Positions 44,961-54,227 of a stretch of DNA of 64,000 nucleotides are shown one piece after another. The notes below the pieces were generated by a model. The model was given only the letters and a program-made list of their open reading frames with translations. It was not told where the DNA came from and did not search any database. This stretch comes from TA-21 sp035620895 (GTDB lineage: Archaea > Thermoproteota > Nitrososphaeria > Nitrososphaerales > Nitrososphaeraceae), in assembly GCA_035620895.1 (NCBI GenBank), contig DASPFY010000017.1:1-64000 (forward strand), written 5' to 3'. The position numbers and the translations under genes are program-made. The stretch's first letter is position 1, and each line of letters starts with the position of its first letter.

Positions 44961-46250
44961 TTATTTGCTCATCTTGAAATCATCCAAGATCTTTCCAGCA
45001 TAAGAAATGAACTGCCCTGTAAGAGTATTGTTATTCATTGTTATTTTTGTAATGCCAAAGTCTTTATCGTTTTGATATACCGATTCTGGTAGTTGTCTTT
45101 TAAAATTATAGTGAGATTCTCCACCTGTTCCAGATTGTATGAAAACTGTGTGTTTATTTGGAATCTTTATCCTTTCATAATTATGGTTATCTCCCCACAT
45201 AACCAGATCTACTCCATACTTATCAAGCAGTGGTTGTAAAGCCTTGCGCTGAGCCTTATCTGCGTCATGGAAAGATGGGCTTGTGTATAATGGAGTTGTC
45301 GCTACAACAATCTTCCATGGTTGTCTTGTTGCGTTGAGTTCTCTTTCTAGGTATTCAGCATTTGAAGAAGGTGATTTTCCTGAATTAAGTAATATTATTC
45401 TAGCCGGTCCCTCATCGAATGCAAATGTCATGGATGGTTGCCCGAACATTTTTGCATAAGCGTTTGAATCATGATCCCCTTTAGCACCTTTCATTGGAAT
45501 TCCTGCCTTCTTTAATTCATCTACCACGGGTTGAAATTTTTTCATACCCCCGTAGGCATAATCGCCAAGTCCTAAAGCTAGGTCCACTTTATTATCAATC
45601 ATCAACTGTACAGTCTTTTTCCAGTTATCGTTACGAGCAGAACCCCAGTCACCTGCTGCCCCAATAGTATAATTTGACGAAATTGAAATTGCATTTACAG
45701 ATATTTCACTTATATTTGCATAACTATCTTGGGTGTTACCATTTACGGTTACCCTTATGTATCTTGCATTAGTATTAGAATTAGAAACATTATATTTTTC
45801 AAAACTCGATGTAGTTCCAGTGCTTTGATTGCTGAATAACCTAGAAAAAGTAACTCCGTCATTAGATGCGGATAGAACAAAATTATACTGCCTTTCGTTT
45901 CCTTTATACCAAGCAATGTCTACACTGCAAATATTTTTATTTGTTCCTAAATCAAGTTGTATCCACGAGCCTATACCAAGACTTGACCAGCTAGTGTTAA
46001 CATTATTATCAATTGCATGTGAAGGTGGGTGTAGAGTTTCAGCTCCACTACTATTAATTCGAGTAACTGAAACGTTTGCACATGTTTGTGAAGAGTTAAG
46101 AGGAACTGATTGTCCATAAACAGAGAATGATTGAGAGAAGGTAACACCTACAATCACAATAATAATCAAGAAGAGGAACAGGAAGAATAAACTGTGACTC
46201 AAATTCCTATTCCATGTAGTACATGAAGAAAACTCCTTGAAATTATCCAT
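44961..46250 (-). CDS. Secreted F5/8C (discoidin-like) domain plus phosphoesterase
   Basis: 429 residues from an ATG. Signal or anchor FFLFLFLIIIVIVGVTF. A discoidin-like carbohydrate-binding domain (about 55-190): HAIDNNVNTSWSSLGIGSWIQLDLG, VDIAWYKGNERQYNFVLSAS and ARYIRVTVNG. Then a purple acid phosphatase-like domain (about 195-425): GAAGDWGSARN, LGLGDYAYGG, KGDHDSN and MWGDNHNYERI. The first His of the GHxH motif is Asp here, and GNH is GDHD. The binding domain probably anchors it to glycans of the cell surface. Confidence 0.88.
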   Translation of the reverse strand: MDNFKEFSSCTTWNRNLSHSLFFLFLFLIIIVIVGVTFSQSFSVYGQSVPLNSSQTCANVSVTRINSSGAETLHPPSHAIDNNVNTSWSSLGIGSWIQLDLGTNKNICSVDIAWYKGNERQYNFVLSASNDGVTFSRLFSNQSTGTTSSFEKYNVSNSNTNARYIRVTVNGNTQDSYANISEISVNAISISSNYTIGAAGDWGSARNDNWKKTVQLMIDNKVDLALGLGDYAYGGMKKFQPVVDELKKAGIPMKGAKGDHDSNAYAKMFGQPSMTFAFDEGPARIILLNSGKSPSSNAEYLERELNATRQPWKIVVATTPLYTSPSFHDADKAQRKALQPLLDKYGVDLVMWGDNHNYERIKIPNKHTVFIQSGTGGESHYNFKRQLPESVYQNDKDFGITKITMNNNTLTGQFISYAGKILDDFKMSK

Positions 46251-46544
46251 AGTCCTGCTAACTAAAATATAAAGGCAAAATAAACCTATGTGTGGATCCT
46301 AGATACACAAATGGGGAAAAATCAAAACTATAAAACATGATGTTCGGAGAACCTACCGTTGGTATGGACATGAAAGTTCCATGAAATTATATTGCATGCG
46401 ATCCTAATGCCATGTCTTAAAACGAATCCTGCGATGAAATTACATTGTGATCTTCAAATTAGAATTCAAATTTAGAAGAATTAACCATATGCGCGCCACA
46501 GAATACTTATAAACCGTTGATATCAAACCTTGCTACGTCTTTAG

Positions 46545-47648
46545 ATGCCAAAGATTGTTAAACATGTACTTTTGCTTAGTTTGGTGTCTCTGATTTTAAT
46601 GCTATTATTCTGGTCTATTCCCGAAAATTATGGTGAATTTGAAACAAGCCACAATTACAAGGTTGGCACCACATTAGATTTCTACTCATTGGGCACTAAT
46701 AATGCCCCGATTTCTAGACAAAATATGAGTACAGAAGAGACCAAGAACGCTAGTAGCGATGTAGAAAAAGCTGTCATTATTATGTTTGATAGAGCATACG
46801 ACACTCAATTTACTAATGCTAAGCCAATTCTAGATAAATATGGGTTTAAAGTTTCCTTTTTTGTTATTTGCAGCTTTGTTGAAGGGGCTGGTTATCATAA
46901 ACTATCAAATGGGAGTGAGTTGAAAAGTGGAAGCACTAATGCCTTGAATTGGGATCAGATTAGACAATTGTATGAGGATGGACATGATATCCAGTCACAT
47001 GGGATGGAGCACAAAGATCTGAGGACCCTATCTTTAGAAGGACTTGAATACGAGATAGGGGGTTCAAAGGAGTGTTTAGAGAATAATGGTTTGAAACCAA
47101 CTTACTTTCAATATCCATCCAATAAAGGGGGTGATAATGCTACCATACTTAAAATGGTATCAAACTTTTTTGATTTTGGATTAGCAGGTCATTCTACGCT
47201 CATGTTTTTAAATTGTGACGGGTGGATAAATCATGGCTTTAAGGCTCAGAGTTATAAATACCAGCAAGATTGCAATCCAATCAATACTGAAGGCAAATTA
47301 ACCCGTACGCATAAATATGCAATGAGAGAATGGTCCCATGACAGAGAGCATTCCACCCTGAATGAGAAGAATCCTCATCTGACACCACATGGACCCCAAA
47401 TATCCGACCTGTTGTTCAATAAATTTGTCAGTGTAGTAGAGGCACAGAACGTATACAATAGCAAGGCAGGAAAAGTAGTGGCAATTCCAATAATAGGTTA
47501 CCATCAAATACATAATACTAGTAGTTATGATACATCGGAAGAATTGTTTGACAGGGAAATGAATTACTTGTATGATAGCGGATTTAAGGTACTAAAACTG
47601 ACCGACCTAGGTTACAATGATACGCAAAATCACTTCTACATTAAATAG
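46545..47648 (+). CDS. Secreted NodB-like polysaccharide deacetylase
   Basis: 367 residues from an ATG. Signal or anchor VLLLSLVSLILMLLFW. NodB domain (about 75-270): motif 1 IMFDRAYDTQ (Asp82, Arg83), motif 2 SHGMEH (His152, His156), and PTYFQYPSNKGGD. The usual motif 1 is F-D-D-G: the first Asp (base) is kept, while the second (metal ligand) is Arg. The paralogue at 50247 has the same change. Substrate probably an extracellular glycan; activity uncertain. C-terminal domain (about 290-367) also survives in the pseudogene at 37127. Confidence 0.85.
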   Translation: MPKIVKHVLLLSLVSLILMLLFWSIPENYGEFETSHNYKVGTTLDFYSLGTNNAPISRQNMSTEETKNASSDVEKAVIIMFDRAYDTQFTNAKPILDKYGFKVSFFVICSFVEGAGYHKLSNGSELKSGSTNALNWDQIRQLYEDGHDIQSHGMEHKDLRTLSLEGLEYEIGGSKECLENNGLKPTYFQYPSNKGGDNATILKMVSNFFDFGLAGHSTLMFLNCDGWINHGFKAQSYKYQQDCNPINTEGKLTRTHKYAMREWSHDREHSTLNEKNPHLTPHGPQISDLLFNKFVSVVEAQNVYNSKAGKVVAIPIIGYHQIHNTSSYDTSEELFDREMNYLYDSGFKVLKLTDLGYNDTQNHFYIK

Positions 47649-47953
47649 TTGGTATGATACTTATGTTGCAACGTTTTAGCAAAGACAATCTCATTCCTCT
47701 GGTATAAGGATCATATGGCTGGCTCCTTTACCGTATTGAATCCAAGTTCAAAGGGAAGATCTAATAAGACTATGCCCAAGGACAACTTAATGCTTAAATT
47801 GACTTAGAAGAAACTAAAGAAATATCAATTCAGCACTAACCGCTTTTATATAAACAGATACGTAAAGCAGTTTGCCCTTAGAAGAAAAAAACTTCTCATA
47901 GAATGCCAAAATCGGTGGGTTTATAGAAAATAATTAAATAAAAAATGGGATTA
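47649..47953. other. Intergenic region, no gene recognised
   Basis: About 305 bases between convergent genes. No gene-like frame; a few short T-rich runs could serve as terminators, but no hairpin was convincing. Confidence 0.4.
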
Positions 47954-48505
47954 CTATGTGGGAGTAGTTGAATTGTTAGCTTCTGCTTGCTCCGTAGACC
48001 CTGCCTTCTCCGTATTAATTATCTGGCCCCTAATTTCACCATCTGGATGCTCCGTAGTGTGAATGTTTACATATGTTTGACCAGAATCCATTGCAGCAAC
48101 CAAATCCTCTAAGGTCTTTCCTTCCATAGGGCCTTTGAGACTCGAGTCACTGATATTTCCCCTAATTGTCATACCATAAGAAACATCATTGGCTTTCATT
48201 GAAGTGAGAAGATCAACTACCACCTCACCATTTTCGCCTGCCTGTCCACTATGAATGTGAGCTCCTGTGGCACCTGATATTCCTGTAATATTAATTCTGT
48301 ACTTTATAGTATCATTAACAGGTGGTGTAAACTCAGCCAAACCGGTAGCACTTGATTGAACAGGAGGAACTTCATTTTCTCCACTTAAGGGTGCATCGTA
48401 TATACGCTTGACCGCATATATCTGATCAACTGTTGGCAGTGTGACTAAAGCAGATAGCGATACAGCTAGGACTAAAATTGTTGTTAATAACAATCTCGTA
48501 TTCAT
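47954..48505 (-). CDS. Secreted CHRD-domain protein
   Basis: 183 residues from an ATG. Signal peptide LLLTTILVLAVSLSALVTL. One CHRD domain (about 35-165): APLSGENEVPPVQSSATG, GATGAHIHSGQAGENGEVVVDLL, and TTEHPDGEIRGQI. This has the full H-I-H and HPDGEIRG signature, unlike the fused domain at 42221. An Asn/Thr-rich tail follows. Extracellular; ligand unknown. Confidence 0.92.
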   Translation of the reverse strand: MNTRLLLTTILVLAVSLSALVTLPTVDQIYAVKRIYDAPLSGENEVPPVQSSATGLAEFTPPVNDTIKYRINITGISGATGAHIHSGQAGENGEVVVDLLTSMKANDVSYGMTIRGNISDSSLKGPMEGKTLEDLVAAMDSGQTYVNIHTTEHPDGEIRGQIINTEKAGSTEQAEANNSTTPT

Positions 48506-48686
48506 CTCATGTTATTAATGTTTAGTCATTAAAATATGTTCCGAAACAAAAAGATTCACATAATATAAAGACTAGGTTATAAATAAGCTCAATATAGAAA
48601 TACACATTGATACTATCAAGGCCTGAAAATATTATTGTAGTGTTATTGATTCTATTGGTATTGGCAACTATTCAGGTAAAGAGGCA

Positions 48687-49697
48687 ATGAAATTTATAAT
48701 AATTACGAATTATCGCCCAATCTTTCGCATTAAACGTTCTCCATTATTTTTCATCTTATCTTTGGTATTTTTCATAGTAACAAGTTTACTTTTGTTTGTG
48801 GATGCTAGTACTAGCGAAAATGAACAGGCTAAATCTAAATCAGGGGACATTATAGATTTTAATTTTGTTGCTGCAGGCGACTTTGGATGTACTGAAGAGG
48901 CAAGGAAAACCATACAGGGTATGATGAACAAAGAGCCAGAATTAGTAATAGCACTGGGAGATCTGGCATATAAAAAGGAACCAGATTGTTGGTTTAATAT
49001 TATTTCACCTTTAACCAATAATGATAAATTTAAAATTACCTTCGGCGCGCACGATGTCTCTCGTGGAATTAATGCGTATAATCAATATTTAGATTATTTT
49101 AATCTCACAATGCCCTATTATTCATTCGACTATCAAAATGTTCATTTCTTGGCAATGGCGACTCCAAAAAATAAGTTAATCCCCTATAACGATACATCAG
49201 AGCAATATAAGTTTGTAAAGGGAGACCTCATGGATGCTCATAAAGATAAAAATATTGACTGGATAATAGTCTATACGTTCAGGACATTCTATTCTTCAAA
49301 TACAACTCATCCAGGCCTGGACCAATTACAGGATGCTTACCATCCTTTGTTCGATAAGTATGATGTGGATGTTGTCCTACAGGCTCACAATCACAACTAT
49401 CAGCGGACATATCCACTTTCATATAACTACACCAAGCAATCTACTCCTATAGTTACAGATAGCAATAATGAAAACTATACCGATATAGATAATGGACAAA
49501 TATTCCTAACAGTAGGTACTGGAGGAAAAGAACTTTACAATTTCACAGGACAAGCACCTTACGTAGTAAAACAAATAATGCACCACGGTTTTCTAAATAT
49601 CGATATCATCGAAGATGGGACAAAAATAGTAGGGTCTTTTTATGATTTGTCAGGACGAAAAATTATGGATGAATTCACCATCAAAAAATCTCGGTAA
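48687..49697 (+). CDS. Secreted purple acid phosphatase-like phosphoesterase
   Basis: 336 residues from an ATG. Signal SPLFFILSLVFFIVTSLLLFV. Domain motifs: VAAGDFGC, IALGDLAYK, GAHD (usual GNH), YTFRTFYSS (usual His absent) and LQAHNHNYQRTYPL (Gly of GHxH is Ala). Very similar to 39463, e.g. the end GQAPYVVKQIMHHGFLN. Probably a recent tandem-type paralogue now 8 kb apart. Confidence 0.85.
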   Translation: MKFIIITNYRPIFRIKRSPLFFILSLVFFIVTSLLLFVDASTSENEQAKSKSGDIIDFNFVAAGDFGCTEEARKTIQGMMNKEPELVIALGDLAYKKEPDCWFNIISPLTNNDKFKITFGAHDVSRGINAYNQYLDYFNLTMPYYSFDYQNVHFLAMATPKNKLIPYNDTSEQYKFVKGDLMDAHKDKNIDWIIVYTFRTFYSSNTTHPGLDQLQDAYHPLFDKYDVDVVLQAHNHNYQRTYPLSYNYTKQSTPIVTDSNNENYTDIDNGQIFLTVGTGGKELYNFTGQAPYVVKQIMHHGFLNIDIIEDGTKIVGSFYDLSGRKIMDEFTIKKSR

Positions 49698-49920
49698 AGT
49701 CTAATGGCCTCTAATCTGTCAACTGAATGTTCAATACGTCTATTTTAACGGTTTATTAGCATGTTACGTAATGTTGATTTCTCCATAGTGATTTGTTGTG
49801 TCGCGATATAGTAGTCAAATTTGCGTCTATTAGGAATAGTGCTCCAAATACGTTACCATTAATCTTACTAATTCTCATTAGCGACATTTCCTACACAATT
49901 TATTTCACGTCATAGTATAC

Positions 49921-50106
49921 GTGGTCTTGGCTACAACATCCTCGGGAATGTTAACGCCGTATGAAATAGTTAATTCAATTTCTTTGGAAACCGGTACCAC
50001 CAGTCCTTCTGATTTCCTTTCAAAATTCGACTTCGACGATGATGAGTTTACAGGCGATGCTGTGCCTGTCTTGGTTAATACTGATACCGCCTACGGGCAT
50101 CCATAA
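49921..50106 (+). CDS. Possible small protein or gene remnant
   Basis: 61 codons from a GTG, with an acidic centre (FLSKFDFDDDEFTGDAVPVLVN). No signal peptide, no family. The frame is short and isolated between two secreted-protein genes; it may be a remnant. Confidence 0.25.
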   Translation: MVLATTSSGMLTPYEIVNSISLETGTTSPSDFLSKFDFDDDEFTGDAVPVLVNTDTAYGHP

Positions 50107-50246
50107 CTAACTGGCAACAATTTCAAGCAAGAACGAAACAGAATACATTAACTTTTTCAATATTATTTTACATGTCGTTAAAAAATAGATAATTTGTCTG
50201 AAAGTTCTACCCAGAATATTTAAATTACCTTCTTTCAGGGGAATGA

Positions 50247-51422
50247 TTGTACTATATCTTGAGTAAAGCCACAGCTTCAATGATTATCTTTTCTCTTCTA
50301 GTTTTGATGTTACCTTTACAGTCACTTCCCATAAATAATGGCTATTCTCAAATATATTACAAGGAAGATGTGGATAATTCCAAATTAAATATCCTTCCTA
50401 TAAGCCTCAATAATTCGCTCTCTGAACAAGATACAGTTACAGCAGATACCACAAACGAAAGTCGTGACGTAGAAAAGGCCGTAATCCTAATGTTCGACAG
50501 AGGATATAAGACTCAATTTACCGAGGCCAAACCAATTCTAGACAAATATGGATTTAAAGCATCTTTTTTTATCATATGTAGCTTCATTCAGGGGGCTGGC
50601 TACCATAAACTGGATAATGGAAGTGAGTCGTATCATGATTTATCGGATTCTGATTCTAATAGTGCAATGAGTTGGGATGAAATTAAACAAATGTATAAGG
50701 AAGGACATGATATCGAGTCGCATGGGAATGAGCACAGAGATCTGAGGAAACTATCTTCAGAAGAACTGGAACAAGAGATTGCAGATTCAAAAAAATGTTT
50801 AACAGACCAAGGGTTGAAGCCAACTTACTTTCAATTCCCAAACAATAAAGGGAATGGTAATTCCACCGTACTTAAAATGGTATCAAGGTTCTTTGATTTT
50901 GGGTTAGCAGATCATTCTAAACTCATGTTTCTAAATTGTGACGGCTGGGTAAATCATGGTTTTAAGACTCAGAGCTATAAATATCAGTATGATTGCAACC
51001 CATACGCAGCCGACGGTACAGCAACTCGTACGAACAAGTATTCCATAAGAGAATGGTCCCATGACAGAGAGCACTCCCATCTGAATAATGATAATCCTTC
51101 ACTAGCACCACATGGAACCGAAATTTCTGACAAGATGTATATTGAATTTATCAGGGTGGCTGAGGGAGCGAACACGTACAATACCAAGGCGGGAAAAATA
51201 GTTGCAGTTCCAATAATAGGTTATCATGAAATAAGCAATTCTAGTGATTTTGATACTTCTATTGAACTGTTTGATAGAGAAATGAATTATCTTCATTCTA
51301 ATGGCTTTAAGGTGCTAAAGCTTAGCGATCTGGGTTACAATCAGACAGGAAATTATTTTTTCATTAGGGAAATGCAAAACAGAGATCTGGATCCGCAATT
51401 GGCGAGTACTACAGATAAATAA
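50247..51422 (+). CDS. Secreted NodB-like polysaccharide deacetylase
   Basis: 391 residues from a TTG. Signal TASMIIFSLLVLMLPLQSL; a linker with NILPISLNNSLSEQD. NodB domain: LMFDRGYKTQF (Asp84, Arg85), SHGNEH (His159, His163), PTYFQFPNNKG. The same D-to-R change at the second Asp of motif 1 as in 46545. A C-terminal domain with VPIIGYHEISNSSDFDTSIELFDREMNY. About two-thirds identical to 46545 by eye over the domain. Extracellular glycan-directed role inferred. Confidence 0.85.
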   Translation: MYYILSKATASMIIFSLLVLMLPLQSLPINNGYSQIYYKEDVDNSKLNILPISLNNSLSEQDTVTADTTNESRDVEKAVILMFDRGYKTQFTEAKPILDKYGFKASFFIICSFIQGAGYHKLDNGSESYHDLSDSDSNSAMSWDEIKQMYKEGHDIESHGNEHRDLRKLSSEELEQEIADSKKCLTDQGLKPTYFQFPNNKGNGNSTVLKMVSRFFDFGLADHSKLMFLNCDGWVNHGFKTQSYKYQYDCNPYAADGTATRTNKYSIREWSHDREHSHLNNDNPSLAPHGTEISDKMYIEFIRVAEGANTYNTKAGKIVAVPIIGYHEISNSSDFDTSIELFDREMNYLHSNGFKVLKLSDLGYNQTGNYFFIREMQNRDLDPQLASTTDK

Positions 51423-51542
51423 TCAACAACAAAATAATTTTTCCTTACTGTCCATGACTACTGGTTCTACGATTTTTTTGTTTTCAGTATTCTAATCATT
51501 ATATCTATAAATGCATAAGCTAGATAAACTATAATTTCGAAT

Positions 51543-52850
51543 TCATTTTGGTAATATTCGAAATATTTTTCCCTGACCGATAGATACTATATACAGGTAA
51601 CTATCTGGTCCTACTGTGAGATCAGTGATTCCGCCTAATCCACTAGCAAATATTACATTCTGGGCACCCACGTTAATGGGATTCTGAATCAATCTTTTTG
51701 CGAGGGCTTGAGGTACTGCTATGTCATTCCTTTGACTGTTCAATTCAAAATGGTATATATGACCATTATGGACACTGCCAACAAATATATCATTCCTATA
51801 TTGGTAACCTAATCTATCAGTGTCTAAAAATATGAGTGCGGTCAACCCCGTGCTCTTAGTCCAAACTAATTTGGGTTCCTCGTAATGCCCTCTGTCGTCG
51901 AAAGTTACTAGTTCGTTTAAATCAAACCCTTTTTGAGATGAAGAAAATCCATATATTTCATTCCATCCACTGTTGAATCCTGGTTCAACAAGATTAATTT
52001 CATCACCATCTTGTGGTCCATTCTCGGTGGCCCACAAGAAGCCTGTTATGGGATCAAAGTCTAACCCAAAACTATTCCTTATACCGTAAGCATAATACAA
52101 TCCTAACGGCATGGAATCTCCCAATATACCTTCCCCTACAGGCTCCCCATCTTGTGTTATCCTTAGTATTCCGCTACGTCCATCTGCAACAACTTTTCCG
52201 CCAGCAAAATTTTGTATCTGTGTATGTTGAAAATCACCTTTAAAAGAACCATCTATATCTCCTACTGGAACGTATATGTTGTTGTCAGGACCAATTTCTA
52301 TTGCACCTCCATTATGTCTCGGTCCAGGATAGGCTGGTAAATCCAAAAGAAGTGTAGGATTTACAAGCTTGTCATCCACAAATTCATATCTGTAAAGCCG
52401 GTTTCCGATGGGTTCGATTCCTTTTCTATCATCGCCATCATTTCCCTTAATTTCAGTAAAGTATAAGAAAACATATGTCTTGGTACCATTTTTAGAAACT
52501 GCAATACCGCACATTCCTCTTTCAACAGAATTGGCTACATTGACGTCAAGCAGTGGTTCATGTAAAATTTTTCCGTTTAATATCCGTATTACTGTCCCAT
52601 TATTTTTCTCCAATACAAGGAAGTCATCTGGTCCTAAAAAAGCCATAGTTGTAGGAGACTGTAGACCTTCTACCACCTGTTCAACTTTGAGGCTAGGGTC
52701 AAAAACATGTGGATTGACCGGGCTTAAACTGTACGGTCGTTCTTTCAATATTACTTGTCCGGCAGTTTCAGACAAGCAAATCATGAAACTGCACAATATG
52801 ATCAGAGTACTGATAAGAAAGATATACTTGATTTCCAAATAATTTAGCAA
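51543..52850 (-). CDS. Secreted glucose/sorbosone dehydrogenase-like beta-propeller
   Basis: 435 residues from an ATG. Signal YIFLISTLIILCSFMICLS. GSDH-type propeller: MAFLGPDDFLVLEKNNGTVIRI, ERGMCGIAV, PGPRHNGGAIEIGPDNNIYVPVGD, ADGRSGILRITQDGEPVG, and YAYGIRNSFGLDFDPITG followed by TENGPQDGDEINLV. The RHNGG His fits the active-site His of the PQQ sugar dehydrogenases. Whether the host makes or imports PQQ is unknown. Closest relative is 54228. Confidence 0.9.
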   Translation of the reverse strand: MLNYLEIKYIFLISTLIILCSFMICLSETAGQVILKERPYSLSPVNPHVFDPSLKVEQVVEGLQSPTTMAFLGPDDFLVLEKNNGTVIRILNGKILHEPLLDVNVANSVERGMCGIAVSKNGTKTYVFLYFTEIKGNDGDDRKGIEPIGNRLYRYEFVDDKLVNPTLLLDLPAYPGPRHNGGAIEIGPDNNIYVPVGDIDGSFKGDFQHTQIQNFAGGKVVADGRSGILRITQDGEPVGEGILGDSMPLGLYYAYGIRNSFGLDFDPITGFLWATENGPQDGDEINLVEPGFNSGWNEIYGFSSSQKGFDLNELVTFDDRGHYEEPKLVWTKSTGLTALIFLDTDRLGYQYRNDIFVGSVHNGHIYHFELNSQRNDIAVPQALAKRLIQNPINVGAQNVIFASGLGGITDLTVGPDSYLYIVSIGQGKIFRILPK

Positions 52851-52942
52851 ACTAGGATTTCACTTCCAGACCGTCCTGAAAGTAATATTTAACTTTCGTT
52901 TGGTGTAATATCCTGAATGTCCTTGTAATCGAAAGCGCTTAT

Positions 52943-52962
52943 GTAAGACCCGACTGTCTTAC
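52943..52962. promoter_or_regulatory. Inverted repeat between divergent genes
   Basis: GTAAGAC-CCGACT-GTCTTAC: a perfect 7-base stem with a 6-base loop between the GSDH gene (minus) and the secreted protein at 53061 (plus). Possible shared operator. Confidence 0.35.
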
Positions 52963-53060
52963 GCGATTGCTTCAATTACTGTTTCCAATAAATTTCGATA
53001 AGAATGTTCTGAATGTGGGATACCAAGTTTATATATACCTGAATTTCATGGATAAGGCAA

Positions 53061-53852
53061 ATGACCAACCAAAGAACCGAAACCAAAGTATCAGGTTTAC
53101 ATGTTTTCATACCGTTAGTAGTTATGATTTTCTCATTGAGTTTCGTGACTTCAAATTATGTGATTGCAGCAGAAACATTTTCAGTGCATGCTGAAATAGA
53201 CCTAAAAGAATTAAATCATCCAGACAAGCTGAAGGTTGTAATCTCTGCTAACGGTGATAATGAAACAAAATATCTAATGGGTAAGGACCTAAATTCAAAT
53301 ACTGCTACAGTTTCATTTGAACTCAACCAAAAAAATGACATTGTTGATGTAGGCAGTAGGGATGAGTACTTTGTATGCGCGTATGCCCTTCATCCAATGA
53401 CAGATCAAATGGAATCTTATTCTTGTGCCGAAGGTAATATTGAAAATACCGGTGGAAAAAATACTATAAGTTTAGGTTCAGGTTCTGAGAAGACATTGTC
53501 TAGTGGGTCGTTTCAAACTGTCAGTGGTGGGCAAATAAAGGATCCCACTATTAATGTCTGGGTACCGCTTTCGGATAGAAAGGACGCAAAGGACATCAAA
53601 GTAGTTGCCATGATTAAGGGTGAATTTCAATCAAAGGTAATCGATGCACAAAAGATGCTGAAACAATCCGACGATAATACACTAATGGTCCCACTACTGT
53701 TTGACAAGGTTCCTGAAATCGGAGCCATCCAAGAGGGTGATATGTTCTATGCTTGCGTATCTGCTAATGAGTTAAATCCTCCTGAAGGAACAGAATGTGA
53801 GCATAGAAAAACATCACATACAGGGCATATACATAACTTGGTAGCAAGATGA
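53061..53852 (+). CDS. Secreted protein, unknown
   Basis: 263 residues from an ATG. Signal peptide (VFIPLVVMIFSLSFVTSNYVIAA). The mature part is beta-rich with two similar halves: VSFELNQKNDIVDVGSRDEYFVCAYAL and VPLLFDKVPEIGAIQEGDMFYACVSA, each containing F-x-A/V-C and a later Cys (YSCAEGN; GTECEHR), so two disulphides are likely. An internal duplication is inferred. It ends with HTGHIHNLVAR. No family recognised. Confidence 0.72.
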   Translation: MTNQRTETKVSGLHVFIPLVVMIFSLSFVTSNYVIAAETFSVHAEIDLKELNHPDKLKVVISANGDNETKYLMGKDLNSNTATVSFELNQKNDIVDVGSRDEYFVCAYALHPMTDQMESYSCAEGNIENTGGKNTISLGSGSEKTLSSGSFQTVSGGQIKDPTINVWVPLSDRKDAKDIKVVAMIKGEFQSKVIDAQKMLKQSDDNTLMVPLLFDKVPEIGAIQEGDMFYACVSANELNPPEGTECEHRKTSHTGHIHNLVAR

Positions 53853-54227
53853 AAACATTTCTTAATTCATTTATTTAGAAACTATTTAGAAACTACCCTT
53901 GAATTTAGCAGAAAATAATAATCAAGGAAGTTTAATTTTATACCATACTTTTGTTTCAATACTTTAGTTTCAATCATTAGTACAAGATTTCTGTGCAAAC
54001 CAAAATCAACTCCAATCAACTAAAAAGTTATATTAAAAAAGTCAAATCTGGTTGTAACTCTTGCATACGCCATGAATGAATATTGAGTACGGTTGTTATG
54101 GATCAAAGCCACTCTCGGTCCTTACATATTTTTCACTGGATTTAAAATCTAGCGGATAATTCTCACAGCAAGGAGTAAAATTTGTATTCTTTTCTTCGCA
54201 ACTCTAAATAATCAAATACTGTGAAAG
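53853..54227. other. Intergenic region, no gene recognised
   Basis: About 375 AT-rich bases. No convincing frame or RNA was found; it should hold the promoter of the GSDH gene at 54228. Confidence 0.45.
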
